From Staphylococcus epidermidis (GTDB lineage Bacteria; Bacillota; Bacilli; Staphylococcales; Staphylococcaceae), in the NCBI RefSeq assembly GCF_006742205.1, contig NZ_AP019721.1, positions 2,170,001-2,234,000 on the forward strand: a stretch of DNA of 64,000 bases, in the 5' to 3' direction. Below the pieces are notes generated by a model. That model did not search any database. It saw nothing but the letters and a program-made list of their open reading frames with translations, and was not told the origin of the DNA. The position numbers and the translations under genes are program-made. Positions 1 through 8,686 of this stretch are shown in pieces (within the stretch, counting starts at the first letter, position 1; each line of letters opens with the position of its first letter).

Positions 1-11
1 TTAATGACTAT

Positions 12-158
12 AAAAAATTTAAGAGCCTGTACAATTAAGATGTACTAGGCTCTTATGTTGTAGTATCCTTGGGAGAACTTTAAATCACTACTACGTATAT
101 AGTTAACCTCATAGAATATACCGTCGCTACTCAATATATTCACTGTCATCGTTAACTA
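12..158 (-). ncRNA. rsaA: candidate RsaA small regulatory RNA
   Basis: The minus strand reads a sigma-B-like promoter (167-191), then about 145 nt ending in a strong intrinsic terminator at 21-54 with a U-run at 11-17. Upstream of the terminator a short GTAGT/ACTAC stem (about 61-95) exposes a C-rich loop, UCUCCCAAGG (67-76), the type of motif staphylococcal Rsa RNAs use to cover Shine-Dalgarno sequences. From memory, S. aureus RsaA is about 140 nt, sigma-B dependent, represses mgrA, and lies beside the gene pair equivalent to 409-1638; location, size and promoter all agree. The name rests on synteny and architecture, not on an alignment. Confidence 0.62.
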
Positions 159-166
159 ATATTATT

Positions 167-191
167 TTAACCTTTTTGAAACATTTGAAAC
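167..191 (-). promoter_or_regulatory. sigma-B-like promoter of the candidate RsaA RNA
   Basis: Reading the minus strand, a -35 GTTTCA (186-191) and a -10 GGTTAA (167-172) are separated by 13 nt. Each differs by one base from the sigma-B consensus GTTTWW-N12-15-GGGWAW. The predicted start near 158 gives a transcript of about 145 nt to the terminator at 21-54. Confidence 0.55.
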
Positions 192-408
192 ATTATAGAA
201 AGGTAAATGTACAACTATAAAGTTTTTTTTAATATTTATTATAAAATTCACCTATAAATCATTATTTTATCTGCTTAACTCTATGAAAATGACTTTAAAT
301 AACAAGTTGCACGTCATGTAAACCTCAAGGGTTGTGGCGTTTTCCTAAAACCTTTACTATAATTATAATAATGATTTATTCTTAATTTTAAAAAAATTTG
401 GTGATGAA

Positions 409-1173
409 ATGAATAAGGATACAATTGAAACATCTCGTGAAGCATTGATAAAAGATGTTGTTATGATTGCTGCTCGTATATTACTTGAATCTGGAGCTGA
501 AGGTACACGGGTAGAGGATACCATGGCACGTATTGCTACAAAATTGGGCTATCCTGAAAGTAATAGTTTCGTGACTAATACTGTAATTGAATTTGTTTTA
601 CATAATGAAGCATATCCTCGGTTGTATAGAATTAAAACTCGAGATACGAACTTAATAAAAATTTCTCAAGCTAATGAAATCTCACGTCAAATTACAAATG
701 GCACAATGACGCTTGAAGAAGCTAAGTATCAATTAGAGGAAATATATGTTGCTAAAAGAGATAGCAGTCTCCCTTTTAAAGGAATTGCCGCAGCAATTAT
801 CGCTACGAGCTTCCTCTATCTACAGGGAGGTCGTCTGGTTGATATCATCACAGCTGTATTAGCTGGAACGATTGGATACTTAGTAGTAGAAATATTAGAT
901 CGAAAGCTACACGCACAATTTATTCCAGAATTCATAGGTTCTTTGGTAATAGGTATTATTTCTGTAATTGGACATGCATTTGTTCCTAGCGGAGATTTAG
1001 CTACAATTATCATTGCAGCGGTCATGCCGATTGTACCTGGAGTACTGATTACAAATGCTATCCAAGATCTATTCGGAGGACATATGTTAATGTTTACTAC
1101 AAAATCTTTAGAAGCTTTAGTCACCGCCTTTGGTATAGGCGCTGGTGTAAGTTCAATATTAATTTTAGTCTAG
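409..1173 (+). CDS. threonine/serine exporter family protein, large subunit (ThrE N-terminal domain)
   Basis: This 254-aa protein has a soluble N-terminal segment (about residues 1-115) with the ThrE/DUF1212 signature ESGAEGTRVEDT near residue 28. About five hydrophobic segments follow, including a glycine-rich stretch near 125 and the PIVPGVLITNAIQDL motif around 210. In this family the N-terminal and C-terminal halves of ThrE are encoded by two adjacent genes, here this one and the next, which together should make an amino acid exporter in the membrane. The start has a GGTGATGA ribosome site 6 nt upstream. The substrate (threonine, serine or other) is inferred from the family only. Confidence 0.8.
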   Translation: MNKDTIETSREALIKDVVMIAARILLESGAEGTRVEDTMARIATKLGYPESNSFVTNTVIEFVLHNEAYPRLYRIKTRDTNLIKISQANEISRQITNGTMTLEEAKYQLEEIYVAKRDSSLPFKGIAAAIIATSFLYLQGGRLVDIITAVLAGTIGYLVVEILDRKLHAQFIPEFIGSLVIGIISVIGHAFVPSGDLATIIIAAVMPIVPGVLITNAIQDLFGGHMLMFTTKSLEALVTAFGIGAGVSSILILV

Positions 1174-1185
1174 GAGTGCACTCAT

Positions 1186-1638
1186 ATGTTTTGGATATTT
1201 AATTTTATATTTAGCTTTCTTGCTTCACTCTTTTTCTGTGTCATATTTGATGCCCCTAGGAAGTTGTATTTTGCTTGTGGCTTTGTCGGCGCTTGTGGAT
1301 GGATGGTTTATACTGTATTATTTAACGGCTTTGAACTCCATACGATTTACTCAAGCTTTTTCGGTAGTTTAGCGTTAGGTTTACTTAGTCATTATATGGC
1401 CCGTCGAAAAAAAGAGCCTGTAATTATTTTTATGGTTACAGGTATTATACCTCTGGTTCCAGGAGGACTTGCTTATGATGCCACTAAAAATTTAGTGTTA
1501 TTACACTTTGGAAAGGCGATTAACACAATGCTTGAAGTGACATTAATAGCAGGTGCTATTGCTTTAGGTTTATTATTTGCTGATCAAATTTCTAAAATCG
1601 TTATTTCAGGTTTTGCTCGTACCAGAAAAAGATTGTAA
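1186..1638 (+). CDS. threonine/serine exporter family protein, small subunit (ThrE_2/DUF3815)
   Basis: A 150-aa membrane protein with about four to five hydrophobic segments. It carries the conserved PLVPGGLAYDATKNLV motif near residue 90, the partner of the PIVPGVL motif in the upstream protein. It starts 12 nt after the upstream stop with a GGAGTG ribosome site, so the two are co-transcribed. It ends with a basic tail (RTRKRL). It is the short half of a split ThrE-type exporter; alone it is unlikely to transport. No terminator follows directly, but the IS remnant downstream supplies one at about 1760-1802. Confidence 0.78.
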   Translation: MFWIFNFIFSFLASLFFCVIFDAPRKLYFACGFVGACGWMVYTVLFNGFELHTIYSSFFGSLALGLLSHYMARRKKEPVIIFMVTGIIPLVPGGLAYDATKNLVLLHFGKAINTMLEVTLIAGAIALGLLFADQISKIVISGFARTRKRL

Positions 1639-1727
1639 TATCAATAAAATCATTCGCTAAAAAATTAACGTTACTCTAACCAATTAAATTTATAGTTAAA
1701 TATTGTTAAAAAATATATGATAAATAA

Positions 1728-2280
1728 AAAGAGGTTGGAACATAATTCCTAGCAAAATAGCCAGTAAATGAGTTTTCATAAATTCATTTACTGGCTTTTT
1801 TATTTACAATGCTTCGTATTGTTGGCTCGCTTTCTTAGGGGACAGCTTCAGCCTGTAGTCTTCAGCTTGTCCTGTTCCCTCAAGAGTCTCGCCAAAATAC
1901 TTTGTGCTTATATGTAATTTTATATTAAAATACTTTAAAAAATAAGGCCTTTTCGTATAATTTAATAAATACCAATAAACTAAATTAACCGGGTGCCTTA
2001 TGTATAAAGAATATAACATGACTCAACATACTCTACCAATAGAAACTTCAGTTCTTATCCCCACAAATAATATTTCACGACATGTAAATGATATTGTAGA
2101 AACAATTCCCGATACTGAATTCGATGAATTCAGACATCATCGTGGCTTAATATAAGAAAAGTAACAGCTCAACGAACTGAAAATAATCAAAAAAAATTAT
2201 AAAAAAGACAATTTCTATATTATTTCAATAGAAATTGTCTTTTTTTACTTATCTTGGACCTTTTTGTTCCAGCCTCTTTA
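1728..2280 (+). mobile_element. internally deleted IS1182-family element, copy A
   Basis: Ends are near-inverted (AAAGAGGTTGGAACA at the left, TGTTCCAGCCTCTTT at the right). Inside, a 51-codon reading frame from 1999 (MYKEYNMTQHTLPIETSV...) matches the transposase N-terminus of staphylococcal IS1182/IS1272-type elements. It then jumps at about 2150 to the extreme transposase C-terminus, NIRKVTAQRTENNQ, in another frame. More than 1 kb of transposase is missing, so the copy is non-autonomous. The left end contains a perfect terminator hairpin (about 1760-1802) and the right end another (about 2205-2247). A 71-codon minus-strand frame over the left end is an IS-borne spurious ORF. A diverged copy lies inverted at 7512-8066. 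Confidence 0.8.
1760..1803 (+). terminator. intrinsic terminator carried by IS remnant A
   Basis: GCCAGTAAATGA pairs with TTCATTTACTGGC and is followed by a run of T. It lies just inside the left end of the remnant, downstream of the exporter pair, and probably ends that transcript. Confidence 0.65.
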
Positions 2281-2308
2281 TAAAATTGTCACGAAATAAC
2301 TTTTAAAT

Positions 2309-3799
2309 CTATTTATTCGTTGAATTAGATTGACCAGGTTCATGAACCATCTCTAAAACTTCGTCTTCAGAATGATTTAAAATCAATCGACTCAATTCAT
2401 CATTATTCATTTTCTTAAGTTTTGGCAAGCGAATGATAAAAAAGATTAATCCTATTACCAACCAAATTCCTAAAGCGATGTATGATGGTATCGAAAGTGC
2501 TGCAGGAGAACCTGGAATAAGCAATAAACATAAGAACACAAAGGATACAATCGATCCTATAATACCAAAAATTTTATAAACTGGTGCATACGTATTACTC
2601 TGTTTATTAAAACTAAATAATTTCGTAGCAGATAAACAAGTAATAAAATATGCAATTGAAACACCTGTAGATGACATATCTACAATCCATGTTAATGCCG
2701 TTCTACCTAACCAAGGAGCAATTAAAGATACAGCTACTAGGAAGATAATAGCGACATATGGTGTTTTATGTTTACTGTGTAATTTACTAAATACTGTTGG
2801 CATAATGCCAGAGCGCCCCATTGAAAATAATAAGCGACTCGAACTCATTAAAAATCCATTTAATCCAGTAAAAATCCCCATAATAATTGCCACTGCTAAT
2901 ACTGCAAGGCCAATAAAACCGAATGCATCTTGAGTCACTGCACCTGTAAGCCATAAGTTACCATTTAAACTTGTTGCTTGTGTACTTAGCCAGCCTGTGT
3001 AAAGTAACATCACTACATAAGTGAGTGACGCAGCTAGTAAACTATAAACAATAAGTTTAAACGTCTTGTTAGGAGAAAAGTTAAATTCTTCAGCAGTTTG
3101 CGGTATATTATCAAACCCTACGTACGCCCATGGTGCAATAGAGACAATCATAATGATTGATTGAAACCATCCTTTATCTACACTTGCTAATGGCTCTAAA
3201 TGACTCAAACTAAAGTGACTGCTAAAGAAAGAACCTATAAACATAAGTGCAACTACAAGGACCATTGCAACACAGAAGTAATATTGTAACGAACCAGACA
3301 CACTGGCACCTCTAATAGTAATCAACATAAACACTATAAGTAGCACAGTTGCGATAACAATTTCAGTTATGTAAACATCCCAACCAGCTACTGTATATAA
3401 CTTACCGTTGTTCAAAACATTTGGTAATAAAAATTTAATCAACAAACTGAATGCTGTCGCATTTAACGCAACAACACAAACATAGCCAAATGTTAAAAAC
3501 CATGAAGAGAAAAAGCTTACATATCTTCCAAAACTTAAAAAACTAAAAGCAAATGCGCCACCAGAAACAGGAAATTTTTCAACGAGTGCGCCATAACTTA
3601 CAGCAATAAGAATCATCAATAACGCACCGATTACTATACCTATTGAAGAAGCAATAGGCCCTGATTGTTTAATCCAATCTCCTGGTAATATAAAAGCGCC
3701 CCATCCGATACACGAACCATATGCAATAGCCCATACAAATTTCTCGGAAAGATTCTGCTTAAGGTTACCTCTATCTACATTGTTATTTTTATTTTCCAT
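2309..3799 (-). CDS. APC-superfamily amino acid permease
   Basis: A 496-aa integral membrane protein with about twelve hydrophobic segments. The N-terminal signature AIAYGSCIGWGAFILPGDWI (about residues 25-44) is the APC TM1 motif with the unwound GxG region that binds the substrate amino group. It belongs with YkbA/LAT-like amino acid:proton or antiport carriers. The N-terminus (MENKNNNVDRGNLKQNL) and C-terminus (HEPGQSNSTNK) are hydrophilic and cytoplasmic. The actual substrate cannot be told from sequence. It is monocistronic on the minus strand, with a GAGGTGAG ribosome site ahead of ATG 3799. Its 3' end runs to IS remnant A, which gives terminator hairpins downstream. Confidence 0.85.
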   Translation of the reverse strand: MENKNNNVDRGNLKQNLSEKFVWAIAYGSCIGWGAFILPGDWIKQSGPIASSIGIVIGALLMILIAVSYGALVEKFPVSGGAFAFSFLSFGRYVSFFSSWFLTFGYVCVVALNATAFSLLIKFLLPNVLNNGKLYTVAGWDVYITEIVIATVLLIVFMLITIRGASVSGSLQYYFCVAMVLVVALMFIGSFFSSHFSLSHLEPLASVDKGWFQSIIMIVSIAPWAYVGFDNIPQTAEEFNFSPNKTFKLIVYSLLAASLTYVVMLLYTGWLSTQATSLNGNLWLTGAVTQDAFGFIGLAVLAVAIIMGIFTGLNGFLMSSSRLLFSMGRSGIMPTVFSKLHSKHKTPYVAIIFLVAVSLIAPWLGRTALTWIVDMSSTGVSIAYFITCLSATKLFSFNKQSNTYAPVYKIFGIIGSIVSFVFLCLLLIPGSPAALSIPSYIALGIWLVIGLIFFIIRLPKLKKMNNDELSRLILNHSEDEVLEMVHEPGQSNSTNK

Positions 3800-3914
3800 A
3801 AATAAAACTCACCTCGAGAGTATAGTATACCCTAAAAGGTGAGTGAATTAACTCATGAACTTTTACCATTAAATTGTAAAGATTGTCATATTGTAACATG
3901 ATTATATGAAGTGA

Positions 3915-4286
3915 TTACCCAGCGAATTTAAGTGTAGCAATCACAAGAACAAGCCAACCAATTATAAATAGAACACCACCTATTGGCGTAATTGCACCTA
4001 AAATACGAACTTGTGTTAAGGCTAAGAAATACAAGGAACCACTGAAAAAGACAATACCAAAGAATAATAACCAACCAGCCCAATTTACATTAATTGATGT
4101 TGTACCACTTATTAAACCTATAACTAACAGACCTAATCCATGATACATTTGATAAGTTGTTGCTTTTTCCCATATTGACATGTATTTATCTGATAATTTA
4201 TCTTCCAACCCATGTGCTCCAAATGCGCCAGTACCGACAGCCATCATTGCATTTAATGCACCTAAAATAATAAAAACTTTCATCAT
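3915..4286 (-). CDS. DUF423 family small membrane protein (YwdK-like)
   Basis: A 123-aa protein with four hydrophobic segments. The DUF423 opening [20 protein letters not shown] lies near residues 9-28, with a [16 protein letters not shown] motif near 39. Function is unknown for the family. The order ung, ywdI-like, DUF423 matches the ywdG-ywdI-ywdK neighbourhood in Bacillus, which supports an old conserved association. It follows the DUF5327 gene by 21 nt and is probably the last gene of the ung operon. Confidence 0.82.
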   Translation of the reverse strand: MMKVFIILGALNAMMAVGTGAFGAHGLEDKLSDKYMSIWEKATTYQMYHGLGLLVIGLISGTTSINVNWAGWLLFFGIVFFSGSLYFLALTQVRILGAITPIGGVLFIIGWLVLVIATLKFAG

Positions 4287-4307
4287 TTTGAATGTACTCC
4301 TTTATAT

Positions 4308-4667
4308 TTAAAAATCAAAAATAGATTCACCATTACCAACTTGATCATCTGTAATCATCATATTATTAGAAGTATGATGCTTTTTCATTGATTGTGGTAC
4401 TTTACCACCCATTGCTTCTATTTCAGCTGCAGTTACATGATGTTTTTGTGAAGACTGTTGTTTCATCTCATAATCATCTTTGATATTACTATTCATTGGT
4501 TTAGAATGATTTAATTTCTCTATTGTAGAACGACTTTGATGAGAACTAACAAGAGATGTGAGCATGTGTATAGCATACATATGCTTTTCAAATTCCGTAT
4601 CTGTCTGAGCTTCATCTGCTTGTATCAATTCTTGCTCAATCAATTGTAGAATCTGTTCTTTGTTCAT
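4308..4667 (-). CDS. DUF5327/YwdI-like small acidic protein
   Basis: A 119-aa soluble protein, hydrophilic and rich in Q, H, M and E, with no recognisable catalytic motif. It starts MNKEQILQLIEQELIQADEA, probably a helical region, and continues with a low-complexity middle and a QVGNGESIFDF tail. The ATG at 4667 is preferred over an in-frame GTG at 4676, because TAGGTGAG sits at proper spacing before it. It begins just after the ung stop codon and is translationally linked to ung. The assignment is by position between ung and DUF423 as in Bacillus ywdI; function is unknown. Confidence 0.7.
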   Translation of the reverse strand: MNKEQILQLIEQELIQADEAQTDTEFEKHMYAIHMLTSLVSSHQSRSTIEKLNHSKPMNSNIKDDYEMKQQSSQKHHVTAAEIEAMGGKVPQSMKKHHTSNNMMITDDQVGNGESIFDF

Positions 4668-4676
4668 TATTCTCAC

Positions 4677-5327
4677 CTAACTTTCACACCACTGAACTGG
4701 TGTTTTCCCTTTAGATTTTAAATAGTTATTTGTAGTTGAATAAGGTTTAGAACCAAAAAATCCTCTAAAAGCCGATAGTGGACTAGGATGTGGCGATTTA
4801 ATGATTAAGTGTTTAGATGTATCAATGAATCGTTCCTTTTGTTGAGCCGGTCTTCCCCACAGAATAAAAACAACATGCTCACGATAATTAGAAACAGCTT
4901 GTATGATTTCATCCGTGAATGTTTCCCATCCAATATTTCGATGTGAATGTGCTTCACCTTGTCGAACAGTCAATACCGTATTTAATAACAAGACACCTTC
5001 TCTTGCCCAGTCTTGTAAATGAGGCGAAGTTCTATGACACCCTATATCATTTTCTAGTTCTTGATACATATTTCTTAAAGATGGTGGAAATTTAGCATGA
5101 GGTTGCACTGAAAATGCTAAACCATGTGCTTGATTAGGACCGTGATAAGGATCTTGCCCTAAAATAACAACCTTGATATCTTCAAACGGCGTTAAATCAA
5201 ATGCTTGATAGATATTTTGTATATCTGGATAGACGGTTTGAGTCGTATATTCTTTTTCTAAAAAGTCATGCATCGCCTGAAAATCATGGCGCGTTGTTAT
5301 ATCATGAAATACCTCTGACCATTTCAT
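4677..5327 (-). CDS. ung: uracil-DNA glycosylase
   Basis: A family-1 uracil-DNA glycosylase of 216 aa, the usual length. It removes uracil arising from cytosine deamination or dUTP misincorporation, starting base-excision repair. The catalytic water-activating loop [18 protein letters not shown] lies at about residues 62-79, and the DNA-intercalation/His loop [15 protein letters not shown] at about 179-193. It begins MKWSEVF and is the first gene of a three-gene minus-strand group with the YwdI-like and DUF423 genes. No insertion or truncation is seen. Confidence 0.96.
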   Translation of the reverse strand: MKWSEVFHDITTRHDFQAMHDFLEKEYTTQTVYPDIQNIYQAFDLTPFEDIKVVILGQDPYHGPNQAHGLAFSVQPHAKFPPSLRNMYQELENDIGCHRTSPHLQDWAREGVLLLNTVLTVRQGEAHSHRNIGWETFTDEIIQAVSNYREHVVFILWGRPAQQKERFIDTSKHLIIKSPHPSPLSAFRGFFGSKPYSTTNNYLKSKGKTPVQWCES

Positions 5328-5493
5328 TCGTTTTCACCTCAAGCTACATTTTAACATATTCATATTAGAAAAATGACTGATTTTATAAGCATTAATTTTT
5401 GTAAACTTTTATATGATTCAGGTTTACAATAAGCGCATTTTTATCTATATTACAATTAATATAGATAAATTTCAGTAGTTTGGAGTGTTATAT

Positions 5494-6474
5494 ATGTGTA
5501 CTGCCATTTCTTTATATACAAAACAACGTTACCATTATTTAGCTAGAACAATGGACTTTGCATTTGAATTTAATGGTATCCCAACCATTGTTCCACGCCA
5601 TTATCACTACCAATTTGATCTAGATTCAGACATGCGTCTTGAATATGGTTTTGTTGGAACAAATTTAAAAGTAGGACGTTATAGATTTGGTGATGGTATA
5701 AACGAAAAAGGTTTAGCTATTTCGAACCATTACTTCACTGGTGAAGCCTCATACAGTACCCATAAACGTTATGGTTATTTTAACTTAGCACCTGAGGAGT
5801 TTATTGTTTGGGTTTTAGGTTTTAATAAAAGTATTAGCGAATTAAAACAAAAGGTTAAGAAAATCAATATTATGAATGAAAAAAATACGACTTTGAATAT
5901 CGTTCCTCCTTTACATTTCATGGTCACTGATGAAACAGGACATACCGTAGCCATAGAACCTCACAATGGCTTATTAATAGTTAAAGATAATTATGTTCAT
6001 ACCTTAACAAATGAACCTAAATTAGATTGGCATCTATCTAACTTAAGAAATTACGCTTTTTTAACGCCACAGAAATCAACCAATCAATTAATAGGTAAAG
6101 TGCTAGTAAGATCAATGGGCTGTGAAGCAGGAACAAATGGCTTACCGGGTGGTTATACGTCAACAGATCGTTTTATACGCGCTACATATTTAAGACACCA
6201 ACTACGCTGTTCCCATAATGAAGATGAAAATTTAATGAATTGTTTTAAAGTTCTAGAATCAGTCAGTATCCCTCAAGGTGCAGTTATCGATGCCAATAAA
6301 ATACATTACACACAATATCAATTAGTGATGGAAAGTAAAGAAAGAAGTTATTATATTAAGCCTTACTTTAGCAATCAAATTTTCAAAATAAAATTAACTG
6401 AAGACCTTTTAAGTAAGAATGAGATGACATTCTTACCTATTAATCACGAATTAAAGATAACATCAATACAATAG
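5494..6474 (+). CDS. linear amide C-N hydrolase, choloylglycine hydrolase / penicillin V acylase family
   Basis: A 326-aa Ntn-hydrolase. The true start is the ATG at 5494, which places Cys at position 2 (MCTAISLYT). That Cys becomes the N-terminal nucleophile after Met removal; a GTG nine bases upstream would bury it. The family motif RTMDF follows near residue 19, with an Asn/Arg-rich active-site region in the C-terminal half (GTNGLPGGYTSTDRFIRA at about 210-227). Members hydrolyse bile-salt, penicillin V or N-acyl-homoserine lactone amides. Without substrate-loop data none can be chosen, although staphylococcal homologues are often labelled penicillin V acylase. A GGAGTG ribosome site lies 8 nt upstream. 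It is monocistronic. Confidence 0.87.
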   Translation: MCTAISLYTKQRYHYLARTMDFAFEFNGIPTIVPRHYHYQFDLDSDMRLEYGFVGTNLKVGRYRFGDGINEKGLAISNHYFTGEASYSTHKRYGYFNLAPEEFIVWVLGFNKSISELKQKVKKINIMNEKNTTLNIVPPLHFMVTDETGHTVAIEPHNGLLIVKDNYVHTLTNEPKLDWHLSNLRNYAFLTPQKSTNQLIGKVLVRSMGCEAGTNGLPGGYTSTDRFIRATYLRHQLRCSHNEDENLMNCFKVLESVSIPQGAVIDANKIHYTQYQLVMESKERSYYIKPYFSNQIFKIKLTEDLLSKNEMTFLPINHELKITSIQ

Positions 6475-6577
6475 CTAAGTATGATGATTGATTTGCATTT
6501 TAAAATTATAATAATTTAGCGTACGCGATAAACATGATATGATAAAGACACTAGAAATTAATGGGAGTGAATGAATG

Positions 6578-7408
6578 ATGGCTTTAAAAAAAGTATTAAC
6601 GATAGCTGGTTCAGATACAAGTGCTGGTGCCGGTATGCAAGCAGATCTTAAAACGTTCCAAGAACTTGATGTATATGGAATGGTCGCTTTAACATCTATT
6701 GTAACAATGGATAAAGAAACATGGTCCCATGATGTAACACCTATTGATATGAATGTTTTCGAAAAACAACTTGAAACTGCAATATCAATTGGACCTGATG
6801 CTATTAAAACAGGAATGTTAGGGACACAAGACATTATTAAACGTGCCGGAGATGTTTTTGTTGAATCTGGTGCAGACTATTTTGTAGTTGATCCAGTAAT
6901 GGTTTGTAAAGGAGAAGACGAAGTACTTAACCCAGGAAACACAGAAGCAATGATTCAATATTTACTACCTAAAGCTACAGTTGTTACCCCGAATTTATTC
7001 GAAGCAGGTCAACTCTCTGGTTTAGGAAAATTAACATCAATTGAGGATATGAAAAAAGCTGCTCAAGTGATTTATGACAAAGGCACACCTCATGTCATTA
7101 TTAAAGGTGGTAAAGCACTCGATCAAGATAAATCTTATGACTTGTACTATGATGGCCAACAATTTTATCAATTAACTACTGACATGTTCCAACAAAGTTA
7201 TAATCATGGTGCAGGATGCACATTTGCTGCTGCCACAACAGCTTATCTTGCGAACGGTAAATCTCCAAAAGAAGCAATCATTGCTGCTAAAGCATTTGTA
7301 GCTTCAGCAATCAAAAATGGTTGGAAAATGAATGACTTTGTAGGACCTGTTGATCATGGTGCATATAACCGTATTGAACAGATTAACGTTGAAGTCACTG
7401 AGGTTTAA
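6578..7408 (+). CDS. pdxK: pyridoxine/pyridoxal kinase (ThiD-like fold)
   Basis: A ribokinase-fold kinase of 276 aa. The N-terminal ThiD-type motif TIAGSDTSAGAGMQADLKTF (about residues 8-27) binds substrate, and the GAGCTFAAATTAYLANG motif (about 213-229) holds the catalytic base and anion hole. The sequence corresponds closely to the S. aureus enzyme described as pyridoxal kinase, which also accepts hydroxymethylpyrimidine, so it may serve both vitamin B6 salvage and thiamine pyrimidine salvage. The start is ambiguous between adjacent ATGs at 6575 and 6578; GGGAGTGA fits either. The transcript probably ends at the hairpin at the edge of IS remnant B. Confidence 0.9.
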   Translation: MALKKVLTIAGSDTSAGAGMQADLKTFQELDVYGMVALTSIVTMDKETWSHDVTPIDMNVFEKQLETAISIGPDAIKTGMLGTQDIIKRAGDVFVESGADYFVVDPVMVCKGEDEVLNPGNTEAMIQYLLPKATVVTPNLFEAGQLSGLGKLTSIEDMKKAAQVIYDKGTPHVIIKGGKALDQDKSYDLYYDGQQFYQLTTDMFQQSYNHGAGCTFAAATTAYLANGKSPKEAIIAAKAFVASAIKNGWKMNDFVGPVDHGAYNRIEQINVEVTEV

Positions 7409-7511
7409 AATACGATATATATAAATACTAGTACATTTTACCCCTCATCTATAGTCTCATTTAATTCCTACAAACATTGTAATTATAATTAAATCAATAT
7501 CTATATAGATG

Positions 7512-8066
7512 TGGAAAGCCTGGAACAAAAAGTTCCAAAATAAGTAAATAAAGACAATTTCTATTGAAATAATATAGGAATTGTCTTTTTTATAATTTTT
7601 TTGATGATTTTCAGCTCGTTGAGCTATTACTTTTCTTATATTAAGCCACGAGGATGTCTGAATTCATCGAATTCAGTATCGTGAATTGTTTCTACAATAT
7701 CATGTACATATCGTGAAATATCATTCGCGGGGATAAGTACTGAAGTTTCTATTGGTAGAGTATGTTAAGTCATATTATAATCTTTATACATAAGACACCT
7801 CGTTAATTTAGTTTAGTGGTATTTATTAAATTATACGAAAGCACCTTATTTTTCAAAGTATTTTAATATAAAATTACATATAAACACAAAGTATTTTGGC
7901 GAGACTCTTGAGGGAACAGGACAAGCTGAAGACTACAGGCTGAAGCTGTCACCTAAGAAAGCGAGCCAACAATACGAATTATTTTAAATAAAGATGCCAA
8001 TAAATGAATTTATGAAAATCCATTTACTGGCTATTTTGCTAGGAATTATGTCTCAGCGTCTCTTCT
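7512..8066 (-). mobile_element. internally deleted IS1182-family element, copy B (inverted relative to copy A)
   Basis: The reverse complement of this region aligns along its whole length with copy A at 1728-2280. It has the same transposase N-terminal fragment (ending DEFRHPRG) fused at the same point to NIRKVTAQR-like C-terminal codons. The fragment carries extra damage: ATGACTTAA puts a stop at codon 9, and point changes are scattered through. The left edge has TGGAACAAAAAGTTCC, an IS-end palindrome, and a hairpin (about 7551-7594) that can terminate pdxK transcription. The shared deletion shows that both copies descend from one already-deleted, MITE-like parent. Confidence 0.8.
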
Positions 8067-8223
8067 CTTTCCTTTCAATCCATAATAAATATTGTATACA
8101 TATAAAGTCTTAGAAAGTAATCAGTTTATCGTCGTATGTAAATTTGATACTACAGACCCATGATTTCTTATGATTTATCTTTTATTATTTAAAGTGTAGA
8201 GAGGCAAGGGAGGTATAAACAAC

Positions 8224-8403
8224 ATGATTATCTACAGAAGAAATATAGAAAATGGAACACCCATTTATGAAATCATAACTAAAACTTTCAAGACAATTAC
8301 TATAAAGTGTGATGAAACTTTTAATAAGTATGAAATCTATCAATTGCTCTCTCTACTAGAGAATGACGTTGACAACATGCCGACAAGTTACTCATATCGT
8401 TAA
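8224..8403 (+). CDS. vraX: VraX-like cell-wall-stress protein
   Basis: A 59-aa protein starting MIIYRRNIENGTPIYEIITK. It resembles S. aureus VraX (about 55 aa) throughout, including the ITIKCDETF and LLSLLENDVDNM segments. In S. aureus vraX is among the genes most strongly induced by cell-wall antibiotics and lies beside vraABC, as here. The protein has been reported to interfere with complement C1q there; whether that applies here is unknown. A strong GGGAGG ribosome site lies 10 nt upstream. The last residues (PTSYSYR) extend beyond the S. aureus form. It is divergent to vraA-C, with a structured RNA region after its stop. Confidence 0.82.
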   Translation: MIIYRRNIENGTPIYEIITKTFKTITIKCDETFNKYEIYQLLSLLENDVDNMPTSYSYR

Positions 8404-8539
8404 CGTTATTCTAGACAACTAGACATTGCATCAAACCTAATTGAGATTTAGCACTTTTGTCTTTCCAGTCCCAAATAAAATGAGTTTTAAAGCATTTAGT
8501 CCCTTAATACGTTTAGGTTTAAAGACATTCTATCATCCC

Positions 8540-8650
8540 TAAATTAACACTCACCTTAACAAGTGAGAAACGCTAATGTTAGCCAAAACTTGTCCCCTTT
8601 TGTAGCTCGGAGAGAACCTTTGAGCATTGCTAACATTGGCGTTTTTAATT
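8540..8650 (+). ncRNA. multi-branched structured RNA downstream of vraX (unnamed sRNA or 3' UTR)
   Basis: A near-perfect 16-bp outer stem (8568-8583 with 8629-8644) closes two inner hairpins: CAAAA/UUUUG (8584-8602) with the loop CUUGUCCCC, and GCUC/GAGC (8605-8625). A small hairpin CUCAC/GUGAG (8550-8567) precedes it. A U5 run follows the outer stem on the plus strand only, so a plus-strand transcript is the more likely. The C-rich loop is like those of staphylococcal Rsa RNAs. It could be an independent sRNA, a processed vraX 3' UTR, or only a complex terminator between the converging vraX and hot-dog genes. I do not recognise a named family. Confidence 0.45.
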
Positions 8651-8686
8651 ATTTAATTTAAAAAAAGATTATTATTTTTATCATTC

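Noticed and set aside
816-1124. 102-codon antisense ORF in the exporter gene
   Set aside because: A shadow of the well-supported plus-strand gene with no start signals.
1804-2019. 71-codon minus-strand ORF in IS remnant A
   Set aside because: It lies across the IS end opposite the transposase start, and the matching frame in copy B is altered. It is a spurious IS-borne frame.
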